Positions 27,517-37,082 are shown, counted from the stretch's first letter. The stretch: DNA of 64,000 bases from Paenibacillus chondroitinus NBRC 15376 (GCF_004000765.1 NZ_BILW01000005.1:1-64000), one strand, 5' to 3'. Notes: generated from the sequence alone by a model not told the origin. A program made the numbers and translations.

Positions 27517-27570
27517 AAAAAAGGCCACCCTGGGTATCGAATCCATCGAAACCAAAGGGCAGCCTTTTTA
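27517..27570 (-). terminator. Terminator of the subtilisin-like protease gene
   Basis: AAAAAAGGC-ca-CCCT and AGGG-ca-GCCTTTTT are complementary; read on the - strand the stem ends in a T-run. It may also act on + strand read-through from rnpB. Confidence 0.75.
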
Positions 27571-27571
27571 A

Positions 27572-29512
27572 TTATTTGTGCAGGGCAACTCCTGCATATT
27601 TCTTGGACACAAGGTTCATCTGCCGAAACCAGCGGGAAGGCCAGTCGAAGCCGATATTCGGTTGTTCTTCCGCTTTTTGCACGGCTTTGACAACGTCGAT
27701 CAAGCCATACCCGAAGTATTTATCATGACCCGGAGTGCCAATATCTTGCGCAGTGTCTCTCATGATTTGATAAACTTCCGTGTTTTTCAAATTAGGATTT
27801 GTTGAACGGATTAATGCTGCTAATGCAGTCACATGCGGGCTAGCCATGGATGTGCCCGACAATGCGGCATATTGATTATTTGGATACGTGCTGGCAATAC
27901 TTACGCCTGGCGCCGTTACATCGATATAATCTCCGTAATTGGAAAAAGGTGCTTTGTTGTTCTCTGAATCGCTGGCTGCGACAGCGAACACCTCCGGATA
28001 AGCGGCAGGGTAGCCTGGCCGTTCCGTATTATCATTTCCGCTCGCCGCGATCAAGGCCACGTCTTTATCGTAAGCATATTTAATAGCATCATGCAGAAAT
28101 CCGGAATCCGCATAGTTGCCTAGGCTTAAATTCATTACTTTGGCGCCATGATCAGCAGCCCAGATAATGCCTTGAGCCACGGAATAGGTGCTGCCTGCCC
28201 CGGTTTGATCCAAGACTTTAACCGGCAGTACTTTGTTATACCAGCTGATTCCAGCTACGCCTAAATTATTGTTAACGAGTGCTGCGATAACTCCGGTTAC
28301 GTGAGTTCCGTGTCCAACATCATCCTGCGGTTGATCCCCCCCGCTGATCACATTATAGCCAGGCAGAAGCTTGTCTTTTAAATCCGGATGCTGCAAGTCC
28401 ACGCCTGTATCTACAACAGCCACAACGACATCTTTGGTGCCTCGGTTCAACTGCCAACCTTGCTCGGTTTCAATCAGCGGCAGATTCCATTGATACCGGC
28501 TGTACAGATTGTCATTAGGCTTGAAGTTCGGAGCAATGCTCGTTGTTTCATCAGGACTAGTTGTGCTGTCAGTGCTATCGGCATAGTCGGTTGAATCTTT
28601 TTCATCGGCAGCTTCTTGATCATCGTAATAATCATTGGTCAAATACAAGAAATGAGGCTCCACATAAGCAACATCCCATTTTTTAAAATAGGCCATTAAC
28701 GCTTTAGCTTCCATACCTTCCGTGCGGAAAACATAAGTGTAACCCAGCTTCTGCATCGAATTGGTTTTGATTTCTGACTTTATTTGAGACAATTGAGCTT
28801 CGGTAGGGTCGTTCTTGAACTTAACAACAACTTCGTTTTGATGATAGTGGCTTGTGCCTTGATTATCCTCTGGATGATCCACCACTTTGTCTTTTAAAGT
28901 ATCGGTATCTACCGACTCGACTTTCCAGCGATTTTCGTTTGGATAAGGCTCTAGACGTAAATTTTTCATCTGATGGTCAGTCACATGGTGAAGAATGTCT
29001 TGATGAATAACGCCTATGAGGGAAGAATTACCATCTGTAGATGGCGTCCCCTGTACAAAAAACACCTGCTGCGCGGCCCCAAATTTCGGCGACTGATAAT
29101 GCTTGCCTGATTCTGCAGCTGCTTTGGCCTCCGCTAAATACTTGCTTGCTTGCTCCTTATAAGTGGCAGGAATTTCTCCAACTTTTATTCCTTGATCCAA
29201 AGCTTGTTTGTTTTTTGACCAAATCAGAACATCCATTTTTTCATGCTGTGTTTTCATATCCCGAAGCACTTTGGCTGCGGACTCACCTGATTCAATTTGG
29301 GAGATCATCTTGGAGTAATCAATGGAGCACTGGGAGCGGCATAAATCATCAGTTAACTTTACATCTTGCTGCAGTAGGGAAAGCTTCTGTTCCGTCTCAT
29401 ACTTCGCGCTGTAAACCTCAGGACCGGGTGTATTCTCGTTATTCGAGTGGTGGGGAAATAGAACGAAACCTAATCCAAGAACTAGACTAATAGAAGATAG
29501 ATAACGCCACAT
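27572..29512 (-). CDS. Secreted subtilisin-like (S8) serine protease
   Basis: 646 residues; AAGGAGGA lies six bases before the ATG at 29512. It has an N-terminal signal/anchor (SSISLVLGLGFVLF) and a roughly 180-residue helical region of unknown role. A propeptide-like domain (EVVVKFKNDPTEAQLSQI to WDVAYVEPHFLYL) and a short acidic Asp/Ser/Thr linker follow. The peptidase has Asp in VVAVVDTGVD (about 368), His in DVGHGTHVTG (about 400), the oxyanion Asn in IAASGNDN and Ser in LSGTSMASPHV (about 569). It is probably an extracellular or wall-associated protease; the substrate is unknown. It is transcribed alone. Confidence 0.92.
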   Translation of the reverse strand: MWRYLSSISLVLGLGFVLFPHHSNNENTPGPEVYSAKYETEQKLSLLQQDVKLTDDLCRSQCSIDYSKMISQIESGESAAKVLRDMKTQHEKMDVLIWSKNKQALDQGIKVGEIPATYKEQASKYLAEAKAAAESGKHYQSPKFGAAQQVFFVQGTPSTDGNSSLIGVIHQDILHHVTDHQMKNLRLEPYPNENRWKVESVDTDTLKDKVVDHPEDNQGTSHYHQNEVVVKFKNDPTEAQLSQIKSEIKTNSMQKLGYTYVFRTEGMEAKALMAYFKKWDVAYVEPHFLYLTNDYYDDQEAADEKDSTDYADSTDSTTSPDETTSIAPNFKPNDNLYSRYQWNLPLIETEQGWQLNRGTKDVVVAVVDTGVDLQHPDLKDKLLPGYNVISGGDQPQDDVGHGTHVTGVIAALVNNNLGVAGISWYNKVLPVKVLDQTGAGSTYSVAQGIIWAADHGAKVMNLSLGNYADSGFLHDAIKYAYDKDVALIAASGNDNTERPGYPAAYPEVFAVAASDSENNKAPFSNYGDYIDVTAPGVSIASTYPNNQYAALSGTSMASPHVTALAALIRSTNPNLKNTEVYQIMRDTAQDIGTPGHDKYFGYGLIDVVKAVQKAEEQPNIGFDWPSRWFRQMNLVSKKYAGVALHK

Positions 29513-29685
29513 CGATAGTCCTCCTTCTTAACTCGTTTCTCCGCTTCTGTCAGCAAATACAGTGTCTTTAATTATAGTGAGGTTCGAGGGATTCTTTTAT
29601 GCATGGAATCGGGAGTTTTACATATACCTTTTCAGGTTAATTTATGGTAGGATAGGAATAGCGCAATTAGAGGAGGTCTTCATAA

Positions 29686-30186
29686 ATGGCTGTTTTTAAT
29701 GTCAAAAATATTTGTGATTCAACACGTACGAAGTTAAAAGAAACAACCGCTAAAATGGAGCTGTTTCTGAATCAACATTCGCTTTCACAACTCAATGTAG
29801 AGAATGATCCCGCTATGGATGAATTTTATCGTGGTTATCTCCAAGATACACGTCATCTATTAGTTTTCTGTGAAGTGGCCTATGAGAAATTGGGCGTAAG
29901 TTTGAGACGACCAACTTTTAATGTTGATTTTTCGGAAAAAGTATTGTATGAGGTATATCATACTTGCGTGAATACATTTTTCTATCCTAAAAATGAGTGC
30001 TATTCCGAGGATGGGCGTTACGCTTATACCGGACAAGATGCTATTCGTTTCCGCAAAAAGCCTTCCCGTGATGTGAGAGATTTAACCATTGAATTGTCCA
30101 AAGTATTCGAAGAGCTTCGCGAGGATCTGGCTTATTATGAGACAGATTACATCACGCAGCGCCGTATGCAAGGTGAAAAAGTATAA
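29686..30186 (+). CDS. ypuI: DUF3907-family protein (YpuI-like)
   Basis: 166 residues, AGAGGAGG before ATG 29686. It is a soluble, mixed-charge, mainly helical protein with blocks TRHLLVFCEVAYEKLG, RRPTFNVDFSEKVLYEVYH and YSEDGRYAYTGQDAIRFR. This looks like the DUF3907 family of Bacillales; the function is unknown. The family name is from memory of the pattern and could be wrong. It has a terminator of its own. Confidence 0.6.
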   Translation: MAVFNVKNICDSTRTKLKETTAKMELFLNQHSLSQLNVENDPAMDEFYRGYLQDTRHLLVFCEVAYEKLGVSLRRPTFNVDFSEKVLYEVYHTCVNTFFYPKNECYSEDGRYAYTGQDAIRFRKKPSRDVRDLTIELSKVFEELREDLAYYETDYITQRRMQGEKV

Positions 30187-30212
30187 TTGTGATGCAAAAT
30201 TACAAAAGATAT

Positions 30213-30243
30213 AAGGGATGCGGCTAGCAGCGCATCTCTTTTC
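30213..30243 (+). terminator. Terminator after the DUF3907 gene
   Basis: GGGATGCG pairs with CGCATCTC (one G-T pair) around an eight-base loop, followed by TTTTC. Confidence 0.75.
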
Positions 30244-30264
30244 ATTTAAAAGGGGACATGGTGC

Positions 30265-31359
30265 ATGCAGCGTGAACAGTTAATCAACCACTCGATCTCG
30301 ATTATAAAAGGCAATCAGCATCCTCGCGGAGGGTACATCGCATCTCCACTTTTCCCGCCTTATGCGTACAGTTGGCTGCGCGACGGTACATTTATAGCTC
30401 ATGCAATGGATCGTACGGGGGAGACTGACAGCTCTGCGCTTTTCCATCGATGGGTTGCCGGAGTTCTGAGGAACAAACGTTCGCGTGTCGATGCGCTTAT
30501 ACATAAACATAATAACAAAGAGTGGATCGACCGTTCCGAGTTTTTGGGGACACGTTATCATCTGGATGGCCGAGACGATGTTTCGGAATGGGGCCACTTT
30601 CAATTGGATGGTTACGGGGCTTGGCTCTGGGGACTTACGGAGCATGTGAAAACAACCGGGAATAAAGAAATGCTGAATGAACTCCGGGAAAGTATTGAGA
30701 TTACGGTTGATTATTTGATGACGTTCTGGCATTATCCGAACTTTGATTGTTGGGAAGAGTTTCCAGATTATGTGCATCCTGCAACGCTAGCCTGTGTGTA
30801 TGGCGGTTTGAAGGCATTAGGAGAATTAGAGCAGCGTCCTCAGCTGTTGGAGAAGGCGTCTATGATTAAGCACTTCATCTTTAGCAATTGCGTCAACGAG
30901 GGCCGATTTGTGAAGTCTGTTCACTGTCTGGATGAAATATGGAAGCCGGCCTTAATGGGCGTAGATGCAAGTCTGCTGTGGCTTGCTGTTCCATTTGGTG
31001 TATGCGAAGCAGACGATCCAATTATGCGGAAAACGGTGCAAATAATTGAAAGTGAACTGAAACACGAAGGTATTCAGCGTTATGTAGAAGACCGTTACTA
31101 CGGCGGCGGTGAATGGCTTCTGCTAACGGCTTGGTATGGATGGTATCAGAAAGAGCTCGGGAACCATGAAGAGGCGCAGCGTTGTCTGGAATGGATCATA
31201 AGCAAGGCTGATCACCTTGGGCGTCTTCCCGAACAAGTTCCCGATGAGCTTAGAGAGTCTTCCGCTTATTCAGAGTGGTTGGGCAAATGGGGGGAACCTG
31301 CACTGCCGCTCCTTTGGTCTCATGCGATGTTTTTGGTGCTATCTGACAGTCTGGCCTGA
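30265..31359 (+). CDS. GH15-type glucoamylase-like glycoside hydrolase
   Basis: 364 residues from ATG 30265 behind AAAAGGGGA. The (alpha/alpha)6 barrel family GH15 is recognised by SPLFPPYAYSWLRDGTF at the start and the putative acid Glu in FDCWEEFPDY (about 170). The putative base Glu is in GRLPEQVPDEL (about 320). There is no signal peptide, so it acts in the cytoplasm, perhaps on trehalose, isomaltose or dextrin-type alpha-glucosides. It lacks the N-terminal super-sandwich domain of long prokaryotic members. Confidence 0.8.
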   Translation: MQREQLINHSISIIKGNQHPRGGYIASPLFPPYAYSWLRDGTFIAHAMDRTGETDSSALFHRWVAGVLRNKRSRVDALIHKHNNKEWIDRSEFLGTRYHLDGRDDVSEWGHFQLDGYGAWLWGLTEHVKTTGNKEMLNELRESIEITVDYLMTFWHYPNFDCWEEFPDYVHPATLACVYGGLKALGELEQRPQLLEKASMIKHFIFSNCVNEGRFVKSVHCLDEIWKPALMGVDASLLWLAVPFGVCEADDPIMRKTVQIIESELKHEGIQRYVEDRYYGGGEWLLLTAWYGWYQKELGNHEEAQRCLEWIISKADHLGRLPEQVPDELRESSAYSEWLGKWGEPALPLLWSHAMFLVLSDSLA

Positions 31360-31406
31360 GCATAGCTCGCCCTGATAGCGGGCAAATTGTTAGTGGGGTG
31401 ATGACT

Positions 31407-31622
31407 ATGCCAGATGTCAAATGTTCAGTTGCCAACTGCGAATATTGGACGCAAGGAAACAACTGCAACGCAGGAACCATTATGATTGAAGTAGATCAGC
31501 ATGCCAACGCCAATTACAATGAAGAATTTGCAGGGGAATCATTCGATACCGATCATCAAGATGCAGCGAGCAAAGCCGCGAACACTTGCTGCCACACCTT
31601 TCAAGCAAAGAAGAAGCAGTAA
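31407..31622 (+). CDS. DUF1540 Cys-rich small protein
   Basis: 71 residues from ATG 31407 (GGGG eight bases upstream; GTG 31398 and ATG 31401 are alternatives). The Cys pattern VKCSVANCEYWTQGNNCNAG plus CCHTF near the end is the DUF1540 arrangement, likely binding a metal. The function is unknown. The following gene starts three bases after the stop. Confidence 0.85.
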   Translation: MPDVKCSVANCEYWTQGNNCNAGTIMIEVDQHANANYNEEFAGESFDTDHQDAASKAANTCCHTFQAKKKQ

Positions 31623-31624
31623 TC

Positions 31625-32050
31625 ATGCGCCAGCATGGAGGCAATTTGGATAAAACCACCAAGGAGCGGTTCCAGAGGGAGCAGCTTCGGACTGAAAGTG
31701 GTTTGAACAGCAAGGAAGAATATGCAGCCGAGATAACAGCGCCCTCGCGGAGAATTCATTATGCCGAGCCCTATCAAGCGAAACATGCAGAGGTTGAGAA
31801 GTCGGAAGTTTCCGATGAGGAAATCGATGATTTAGTTGAAGCTGTTACGCGAAATAAAGCGGTAGGATACATCGCTTTGTTCGTCGCATTGGCTTCCCTC
31901 TTTGTGTGGCCTGTACTGCTTGGCGTATCGGGCATTATTTTAGGGGTTATCGCATTCCTGATGGGCAACAAGGGAATCGGAACCTGGTCAGTCGTACTTG
32001 GATTTATAGCTGTTGCTGCCTATTTTTTACTGTTTCCTTTTTACTCTTAG
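31625..32050 (+). CDS. Small membrane protein with charged N-terminus (DUF4190-like)
   Basis: ATG 31625 is preferred because AGAAGAAG precedes it; the frame extends back to a TTG inside the DUF1540 gene. 141 residues: about 75 hydrophilic, then two hydrophobic helices (VGYIALFVALASLFVWPVLL and WSVVLGFIAVAAYFLLF) separated by IILGVIAFLMGNKG, as in DUF4190-type proteins. The function is unknown. It is co-transcribed with the DUF1540 gene. Confidence 0.7.
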   Translation: MRQHGGNLDKTTKERFQREQLRTESGLNSKEEYAAEITAPSRRIHYAEPYQAKHAEVEKSEVSDEEIDDLVEAVTRNKAVGYIALFVALASLFVWPVLLGVSGIILGVIAFLMGNKGIGTWSVVLGFIAVAAYFLLFPFYS

Positions 32051-32071
32051 TGTTGGATAAACATGATGGAA

Positions 32072-32101
32072 AAGCAAGCCGAGACATCGGCTTGTTTTTC
32101 T
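32072..32101 (+). terminator. Rho-independent terminator
   Basis: CAAGCCGA-GACA-TCGGCTTG followed by TTTTTCTTTTT. Confidence 0.85.
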
Positions 32102-32235
32102 TTTTCAGAAGGAAAATCGGGTATATTCGTGTTTTAGGGGGATAATTAGCGGGTAAAGACTCATTATGGCATCATTTTAAACCCTATACTCCCGTTTGCT
32201 CGTACTATTTGGCTTCAAGAGTCATATTCGCACCT

Positions 32236-32263
32236 TTGAATGATTACAGTATTATTATATAAT
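32236..32263 (+). promoter_or_regulatory. SigA promoter of the CNNM/CBS gene
   Basis: TTGAAT (32236-32241), 16 bases, TATAAT (32258-32263). The stretch 32101-32235 upstream holds nothing else I recognise. A leader of about 90 bases follows before the TTG start. Confidence 0.75.
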
Positions 32264-32358
32264 GAAAAGTGATAATTCAACTTTAAATTAAAATTAAGGG
32301 AGGTGTACCTACTCTCCTTGGTGCCTTTAACCGCGCTTGACAGGGGATAGGTAAGGTA

Positions 32359-33693
32359 TTGGAAGATCCTTTGCCCGAAACGTTAATTAGCTTTTTATTA
32401 ATGTTTGGACTGGTGTTACTGAATGGTTTTTTTGTCGCAGCTGAATTCGCGATGGTGAAAGTAAGAGGTAGTCGAATTGATTCTCTTGTAGATGAAGGTC
32501 GCCGTAATGCGAAATTTGCGCAAGGAATTATGAACAATCTCGATGCGTACTTAGGTGCTTGTCAGCTCGGGATTACACTTACTTCGTTGGGACTTGGTTA
32601 TGTCGGGGAGCCGACCTTTGCAAAAATTTTGGAACCACTATTCGCTCCGCTGAATTTACCAGATTCGGTGTTCCACACGATTACCTTTATTATTGCCTTT
32701 TCATTGATGACTACTTTGCATATTACACTGGGCGAGCAATTCCCCAAAACCTATGCCATTCGTAAAGCTGAACAGATCACATTGCTTTCCTCGGGACCGA
32801 TGGTCTTATTTTACAAAATCATGTATCCATTTATTTGGTTGCTGAACGGGATCTCCAATTGGATGCTTCGCCGCGCCGGCATTGAACCGACAACGGAACA
32901 TGAATCAGCGCATACGGAGGATGAAATTCGCGTCCTCATGAAAGAAAGCCACAAAAATGGACTTATAGATAATACAGAGCTTACGCTTGTTGATAATATA
33001 TTCGGATTCGCCGAGACAACAGCTAGAGAAATCATGATTCCAAGAACTGAGATGGAATGTTTGTATGCAGGACTGTCCTATTCGGAGAATCTAGCGATAG
33101 CGATTAAGGAAATGCGTACACGTTATCCGGTATGTGATCCGGACAAAGACAACATAATCGGCTTCGTTCACATCAAGGATTTGCTTAAGCCGGATGCTAA
33201 CCTGAAAGGCATCAAGAAAATTATTCGTCCGATTACGACGGTACCGGATTCCATTCATATCAGTGACTTGCTGAAAATGATGCAAAAAAGAAAAAGCCAG
33301 ATGGCCTTGCTTATTGATGAATACGGCGGAACTTCAGGGCTTGTCACACTGGAAGACATCATGGAAGAAATCGTTGGTGAAATTCAGGATGAGTTTGACG
33401 AGGAACGTCCAACGATCGAAATCAAAGACGAGAACACGTTTTCCATTGACGGTCTGCTTTTAATCGATGAAGTGAATGATTACTTCGGGCTTGATATCGA
33501 GTCCGACGATTATGATACAATTGGCGGCTGGATCTACTCCCAGACAGAGATTCCGCCTAGCAAGAATCAACAAGTGGCCTATAACGATGAATTTTTGTTC
33601 ATCGTGGAAGAAACGGATCATTTGCGAATTTCGAGATTAATTGTTAGAAAAATGACGGAACAAGATGAGTTTCTACAACAGAACATATCTTGA
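32359..33693 (+). CDS. CNNM/DUF21-CBS-CorC membrane protein (hemolysin C-like family)
   Basis: 444 residues from TTG 32359 (AGGGGA 11 bases upstream). The DUF21/CNNM membrane domain (about 1-190) has the FVAAEFAMVKVR start and ACQLGITLTSLGLGYVGEPT. Two CBS repeats follow (about 210-330; MIPRTEMECL, DEYGGTSGLVTLEDIMEEIV), then the CorC/HlyC domain to the end. The family is linked to Mg2+ or Co2+ export and resistance; the old name hemolysin is misleading. Which metal is carried cannot be read from the sequence. Confidence 0.9.
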   Translation: MEDPLPETLISFLLMFGLVLLNGFFVAAEFAMVKVRGSRIDSLVDEGRRNAKFAQGIMNNLDAYLGACQLGITLTSLGLGYVGEPTFAKILEPLFAPLNLPDSVFHTITFIIAFSLMTTLHITLGEQFPKTYAIRKAEQITLLSSGPMVLFYKIMYPFIWLLNGISNWMLRRAGIEPTTEHESAHTEDEIRVLMKESHKNGLIDNTELTLVDNIFGFAETTAREIMIPRTEMECLYAGLSYSENLAIAIKEMRTRYPVCDPDKDNIIGFVHIKDLLKPDANLKGIKKIIRPITTVPDSIHISDLLKMMQKRKSQMALLIDEYGGTSGLVTLEDIMEEIVGEIQDEFDEERPTIEIKDENTFSIDGLLLIDEVNDYFGLDIESDDYDTIGGWIYSQTEIPPSKNQQVAYNDEFLFIVEETDHLRISRLIVRKMTEQDEFLQQNIS

Positions 33694-33703
33694 ACGGATA
33701 GAG

Positions 33704-33730
33704 GGACAGTCGAATGACTGTCCTTTTTTT
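33704..33730 (+). terminator. Terminator of the CNNM/CBS gene
   Basis: GGACAGTC-GAAT-GACTGTCC followed by seven T. Confidence 0.9.
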
Positions 33731-33836
33731 ATATTTCGGGGCTCGCAGGGAGGAAACGGAAATTTTAGGATAGTCGGGAGGGCACAAAACGTGTACAATA
33801 AAAACAACGAATGATATACGAAACGAGGTCTGACGG

Positions 33837-34535
33837 ATGAACGGCACGAACAGTATTGATCCAAGAGTTCTGAAAGAGCTGCTGCAGCTTCAGGTGATGG
33901 GAAGAATTAATTTGTTATCCGGGGATACCGATACATCCAGCACGGATGATTCCAGTGACTTCAGCACGCTGCTGAATACGTTAATGGGACAAGCTTCCGG
34001 TTCTGATCTAGACGGTCAATCTAATCTCAATCCGCTGACGGCGAATAACATACCTAGCTCCTTGGGCGCTTTGAATAAAGCCTATAGCCCTCTCCAAAGT
34101 TGGAGTCGCACGACATCTACTTCACAGTTTGATGATTTAATCAAAGAGGCCAGCGCGAAATATGGCGTCGATGAATCCCTCGTGAAAGCGGTCATTCAAC
34201 AGGAATCCGATTTCAATCATCAGGCGGTATCCCCGGCTGGCGCTAAAGGTCTAATGCAGCTTATGGACGGCACCGGACGCGGCTATGGCGTGACGAATCC
34301 ATTTGATCCTAAACAGAACGTGGATGCCGGTACACATTTCTTGAGCAATCTGATTCAGAAGTACAATGGCAATGAAGGAGTTGCTCTTGCTGCGTACAAT
34401 GCGGGTCCAGGCCGTGTGGATCGCTTAGGCATCAAGAATGACCAGGACCTATCTAATAAATTGCACCAATTACCGAAGGAAACGCAAGCTTATGTTTCTC
34501 AGGTATTAGGGCATAAGATGAAATTTTCACTGTAG
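33837..34535 (+). CDS. Lytic transglycosylase (SLT domain)
   Basis: 232 residues. The first 100 are low-complexity, Ser/Asp/Thr/Asn-rich. The C-terminal SLT domain (about 100-220) has the catalytic Glu in VIQQESDFNHQAVSPAGAKG, then MQLM and ALAAYNAGPGRV. It cleaves peptidoglycan glycan strands with 1,6-anhydro products. No clear signal peptide is present, as in the related Bacillus YjbJ, so the export route is unclear. It is monocistronic. Confidence 0.9.
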   Translation: MNGTNSIDPRVLKELLQLQVMGRINLLSGDTDTSSTDDSSDFSTLLNTLMGQASGSDLDGQSNLNPLTANNIPSSLGALNKAYSPLQSWSRTTSTSQFDDLIKEASAKYGVDESLVKAVIQQESDFNHQAVSPAGAKGLMQLMDGTGRGYGVTNPFDPKQNVDAGTHFLSNLIQKYNGNEGVALAAYNAGPGRVDRLGIKNDQDLSNKLHQLPKETQAYVSQVLGHKMKFSL

Positions 34536-34550
34536 GCGGCAATTTCAAGG

Positions 34551-34590
34551 AGCTGATTTTCGCATGAATCATGCGGAGATCGGCTTTTTG
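34551..34590 (+). terminator. Terminator after the transglycosylase gene
   Basis: AGCTGAT-ttt-CGCATG and CATGCG-gag-ATCGGCT pair around AAT, followed by TTTTT. Confidence 0.75.
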
Positions 34591-34698
34591 CATTCATCGG
34601 CATGCTTGAGTTATGAGCGGTTTTAAGTTTTAATGATGAAAGGAATTTATTTTAATTGCGCAACTGCAGGGCATGGAAAAAGGGGAATCAGCAAGAAC

Positions 34699-35877
34699 AT
34701 GCTATATTTGGATAACGCGGCAACCACACCGCCATATAACGAAGTCGTCGATACGATCGCAGATGTTATGAAAATGCACTATGGAAACCCATCATCCATC
34801 CATGGATTAGGTGTCCAAGCAGAGAAGCTGCTGCAAAGCGCTAAAGAAGTGATAGCGGGAGCTTTAGGCGTGATGCCGGCTGGTATTATCTGCACATCCG
34901 GAGGAACAGAGAGTAACAATCTAGCAATCCGGGGGGCTGCCTATCAATATCAGAATCGAGGCAAGCATCTAATCACAACACAAATTGAGCATCCTTCTGT
35001 GAAGGAAGTTTTCCTTCGTTTAGAGCGAGAGGGATTTCGCGTCACCTATTTGCCCGTTAACCGGAACGGTTGTCTGGAAGTAGAGACGCTTCGCGAAGCT
35101 CTTTGTGAAGATACGATATTGGTCAGCGTCATGTACGTCAATAACGAAGTAGGCACAATTCAGCCTATTCAGGCAATCGGGCAGTTACTTGCCAAGTACT
35201 CGAAAGTGATGTTTCATGTAGACGCCGTGCAAGGCATCGCAAAACTACCTTTATCGATGAAGGAATGGGGCATAGATTTATGCAGCGTTTCTGCGCACAA
35301 GTTTCGCGGGCCCAAAGGGGTGGGCTTTTTGTACCGCAGAGAAGGCGTACAGCTGAAGCCGCAGCTCGTTGGCGGGGGACAAGAAGACGGGCTTCGCTCA
35401 GGAACGGAGAACGTTCCGCTCATCGTTGGGATGGCCAAGGCGCTGCGTTTATCCATGCAGAACTTGCCAGCAAAGCTGGAGCATAAATACCGTCTAAGAC
35501 GTCATCTTGCAGACGGTATTCTAACGATTCCGGAGCTTACCTTAATGGGCTCCGAACGTCATGAGGAGATGGCTCCGCACATTGTCCATTTTGCTTTTAC
35601 CGGAATGAAAGCGGAAGTTGTCGTACATGCGTTAGAGCAACGACAAATCTATATTTCAACGAAATCAGCTTGTGCTTCGGATGCCACTGATCCTAGTGAA
35701 GTTATGCTGGCGTTAGGGTGTACGCGTGAGCAAGCGGTCAGCGGGCTTAGAGTGAGCTTTTCGGATGAGCATCAAATAGAGGATATGGAACAATTTTTGC
35801 TAGCACTTAGGGAAGTTGTGAACGAACTTTCCCCCATGTTAAGCAAATCAACAGCCAGAAAGGGGCAGCAAAAATGA
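34699..35877 (+). CDS. nifZ: Cysteine desulfurase (NifS/IscS family, partner of ThiI)
   Basis: The start MLYLDNAATTPPYNEVV at ATG 34699 matches the family N-terminus; an ATG at 34633 lacks a ribosome site. It has 392 residues. PLP Lys lies in SVSAHKFRGPKGVGFLY (about 199). The mobile Cys loop STKSACASDATDPSEVM is near 322. It transfers sulfur from Cys as persulfide. The stop overlaps the thiI start (ATGA), the Bacillus nifZ-thiI arrangement, so the main acceptor is probably ThiI for tRNA 4-thiouridine. Confidence 0.92.
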   Translation: MLYLDNAATTPPYNEVVDTIADVMKMHYGNPSSIHGLGVQAEKLLQSAKEVIAGALGVMPAGIICTSGGTESNNLAIRGAAYQYQNRGKHLITTQIEHPSVKEVFLRLEREGFRVTYLPVNRNGCLEVETLREALCEDTILVSVMYVNNEVGTIQPIQAIGQLLAKYSKVMFHVDAVQGIAKLPLSMKEWGIDLCSVSAHKFRGPKGVGFLYRREGVQLKPQLVGGGQEDGLRSGTENVPLIVGMAKALRLSMQNLPAKLEHKYRLRRHLADGILTIPELTLMGSERHEEMAPHIVHFAFTGMKAEVVVHALEQRQIYISTKSACASDATDPSEVMLALGCTREQAVSGLRVSFSDEHQIEDMEQFLLALREVVNELSPMLSKSTARKGQQK

Positions 35878-37082
35878 AACCGGATTGTTTAATCTTGCGT
35901 TTTGGTGAATTAACACTGAAAGGCAGGAATCGTAAGCGTTTTGAGAACAGTGTCATCAAGCAAATTCGTAAAGTTTTAGGGGCATTTCCAGATTTGAGGT
36001 ATATTCCGGAGTACGGGCGCGTATATGTGGAGCTAGGGGGAGCAGCGTATGAAGAGGCTTCGGAGGCATTGCAGCGCGTATTTGGACTGGCATCGTTCAG
36101 CCCGGCCTATCATGCTCCTATGGAGCCAGAGGCCATTAAAGAAGTGGCACTGAGCATAATGCAAAATCTGCCTAAACCTCCAAGTACCTTTAAGGTGAAT
36201 GTCCGGAGGGTCAATAAAGCTTTTCCGTTAGACTCCCAGGAAATGAATTATCTCATCGGCGGCTACATTCTTGAAGCAATCCCTGGTTTGCAAGTGGACG
36301 TTCGTCATCCGGAAATCGAGCTTCGCGTGGAAATTCGTGAAGATCAAGTGCTTTTGTATGCAGAAGTGATTGAGGGAGCGGGAGGATTCCCGGCAGGCAC
36401 GAGCGGCAAGGCGCTGCTGATGCTTTCCGGAGGGATTGACAGTCCTGTAGCAGGATGGTTAGGGATGCGAAAAGGGCTGACTCTCGAAGCGATACACTTT
36501 CACAGTTATCCGTATACAAGTGAGCGGGCAAAGGATAAAGTGATAGATCTGGCTCACCAGCTTTCAGGGTACACAGATTCTATCAGGCTGCACCTCGTGC
36601 CATTTACGGATGTGCAGACGTCCATACACCGTGAATATAAGGATAACTTATTAGTCACGCTGATCCGAAGAGCTATGTATCGCATTGCGGAGCAAATTGC
36701 CGATCGTGAAGGTCTAAGTGCTCTGGTGACTGGAGAAAGCTTGGGTCAGGTGGCCAGTCAAACGCTGCCAAGCTTGAATGTGATCGGCCGCGTCGTCACC
36801 TTGCCGATTTTGCAGCCGCTGATGATGATGGACAAGCAAGAAATTATTCGAATTGCTGAAAGCATCGGCACGTTCCCGATTTCTATTTTACCTTATGAAG
36901 ATTGCTGCTCCTTATTTCTTCCTCCTTCTCCGAGCACCAATCCGAATCTGCAAATGGTTGAGCGAATCGAGAACGGCATGAGTTTTTTGCCTGAATTAAT
37001 TCAGCAAGCCATAGATCAAACCGAAACAATCGAAATCGTACATGGTCAAATGAAGAAGGTGCCTGATCAGCATTTCTTCTAA
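35874..37082 (+). CDS. thiI: tRNA 4-thiouridine synthetase ThiI
   Basis: 402 residues, start overlapping the desulfurase stop. It has an N-terminal ferredoxin-like domain and a THUMP domain (about 60-165). The PP-loop ATP pyrophosphatase is marked by MLSGGIDSPVAGWLGMRKG (about 182), VTGESLGQVASQT and PYEDCCSLFLPPSPSTNP. There is no C-terminal rhodanese domain, as in other Bacillales, so sulfur transfer depends on a different route from the upstream desulfurase. Confidence 0.95.
   Translation: MKPDCLILRFGELTLKGRNRKRFENSVIKQIRKVLGAFPDLRYIPEYGRVYVELGGAAYEEASEALQRVFGLASFSPAYHAPMEPEAIKEVALSIMQNLPKPPSTFKVNVRRVNKAFPLDSQEMNYLIGGYILEAIPGLQVDVRHPEIELRVEIREDQVLLYAEVIEGAGGFPAGTSGKALLMLSGGIDSPVAGWLGMRKGLTLEAIHFHSYPYTSERAKDKVIDLAHQLSGYTDSIRLHLVPFTDVQTSIHREYKDNLLVTLIRRAMYRIAEQIADREGLSALVTGESLGQVASQTLPSLNVIGRVVTLPILQPLMMMDKQEIIRIAESIGTFPISILPYEDCCSLFLPPSPSTNPNLQMVERIENGMSFLPELIQQAIDQTETIEIVHGQMKKVPDQHFF

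Noticed and set aside
27381..27728. 115-codon + strand frame starting inside the RNase P RNA gene
   Set aside because: It runs through rnpB, its terminator and the antisense of the protease gene; not a real gene.
32303..32350. 16-codon leader peptide frame (GTG...TAG) before the CNNM/CBS gene
   Set aside because: The GTG touches the AGGGAGG site directly, leaving no spacing for initiation.
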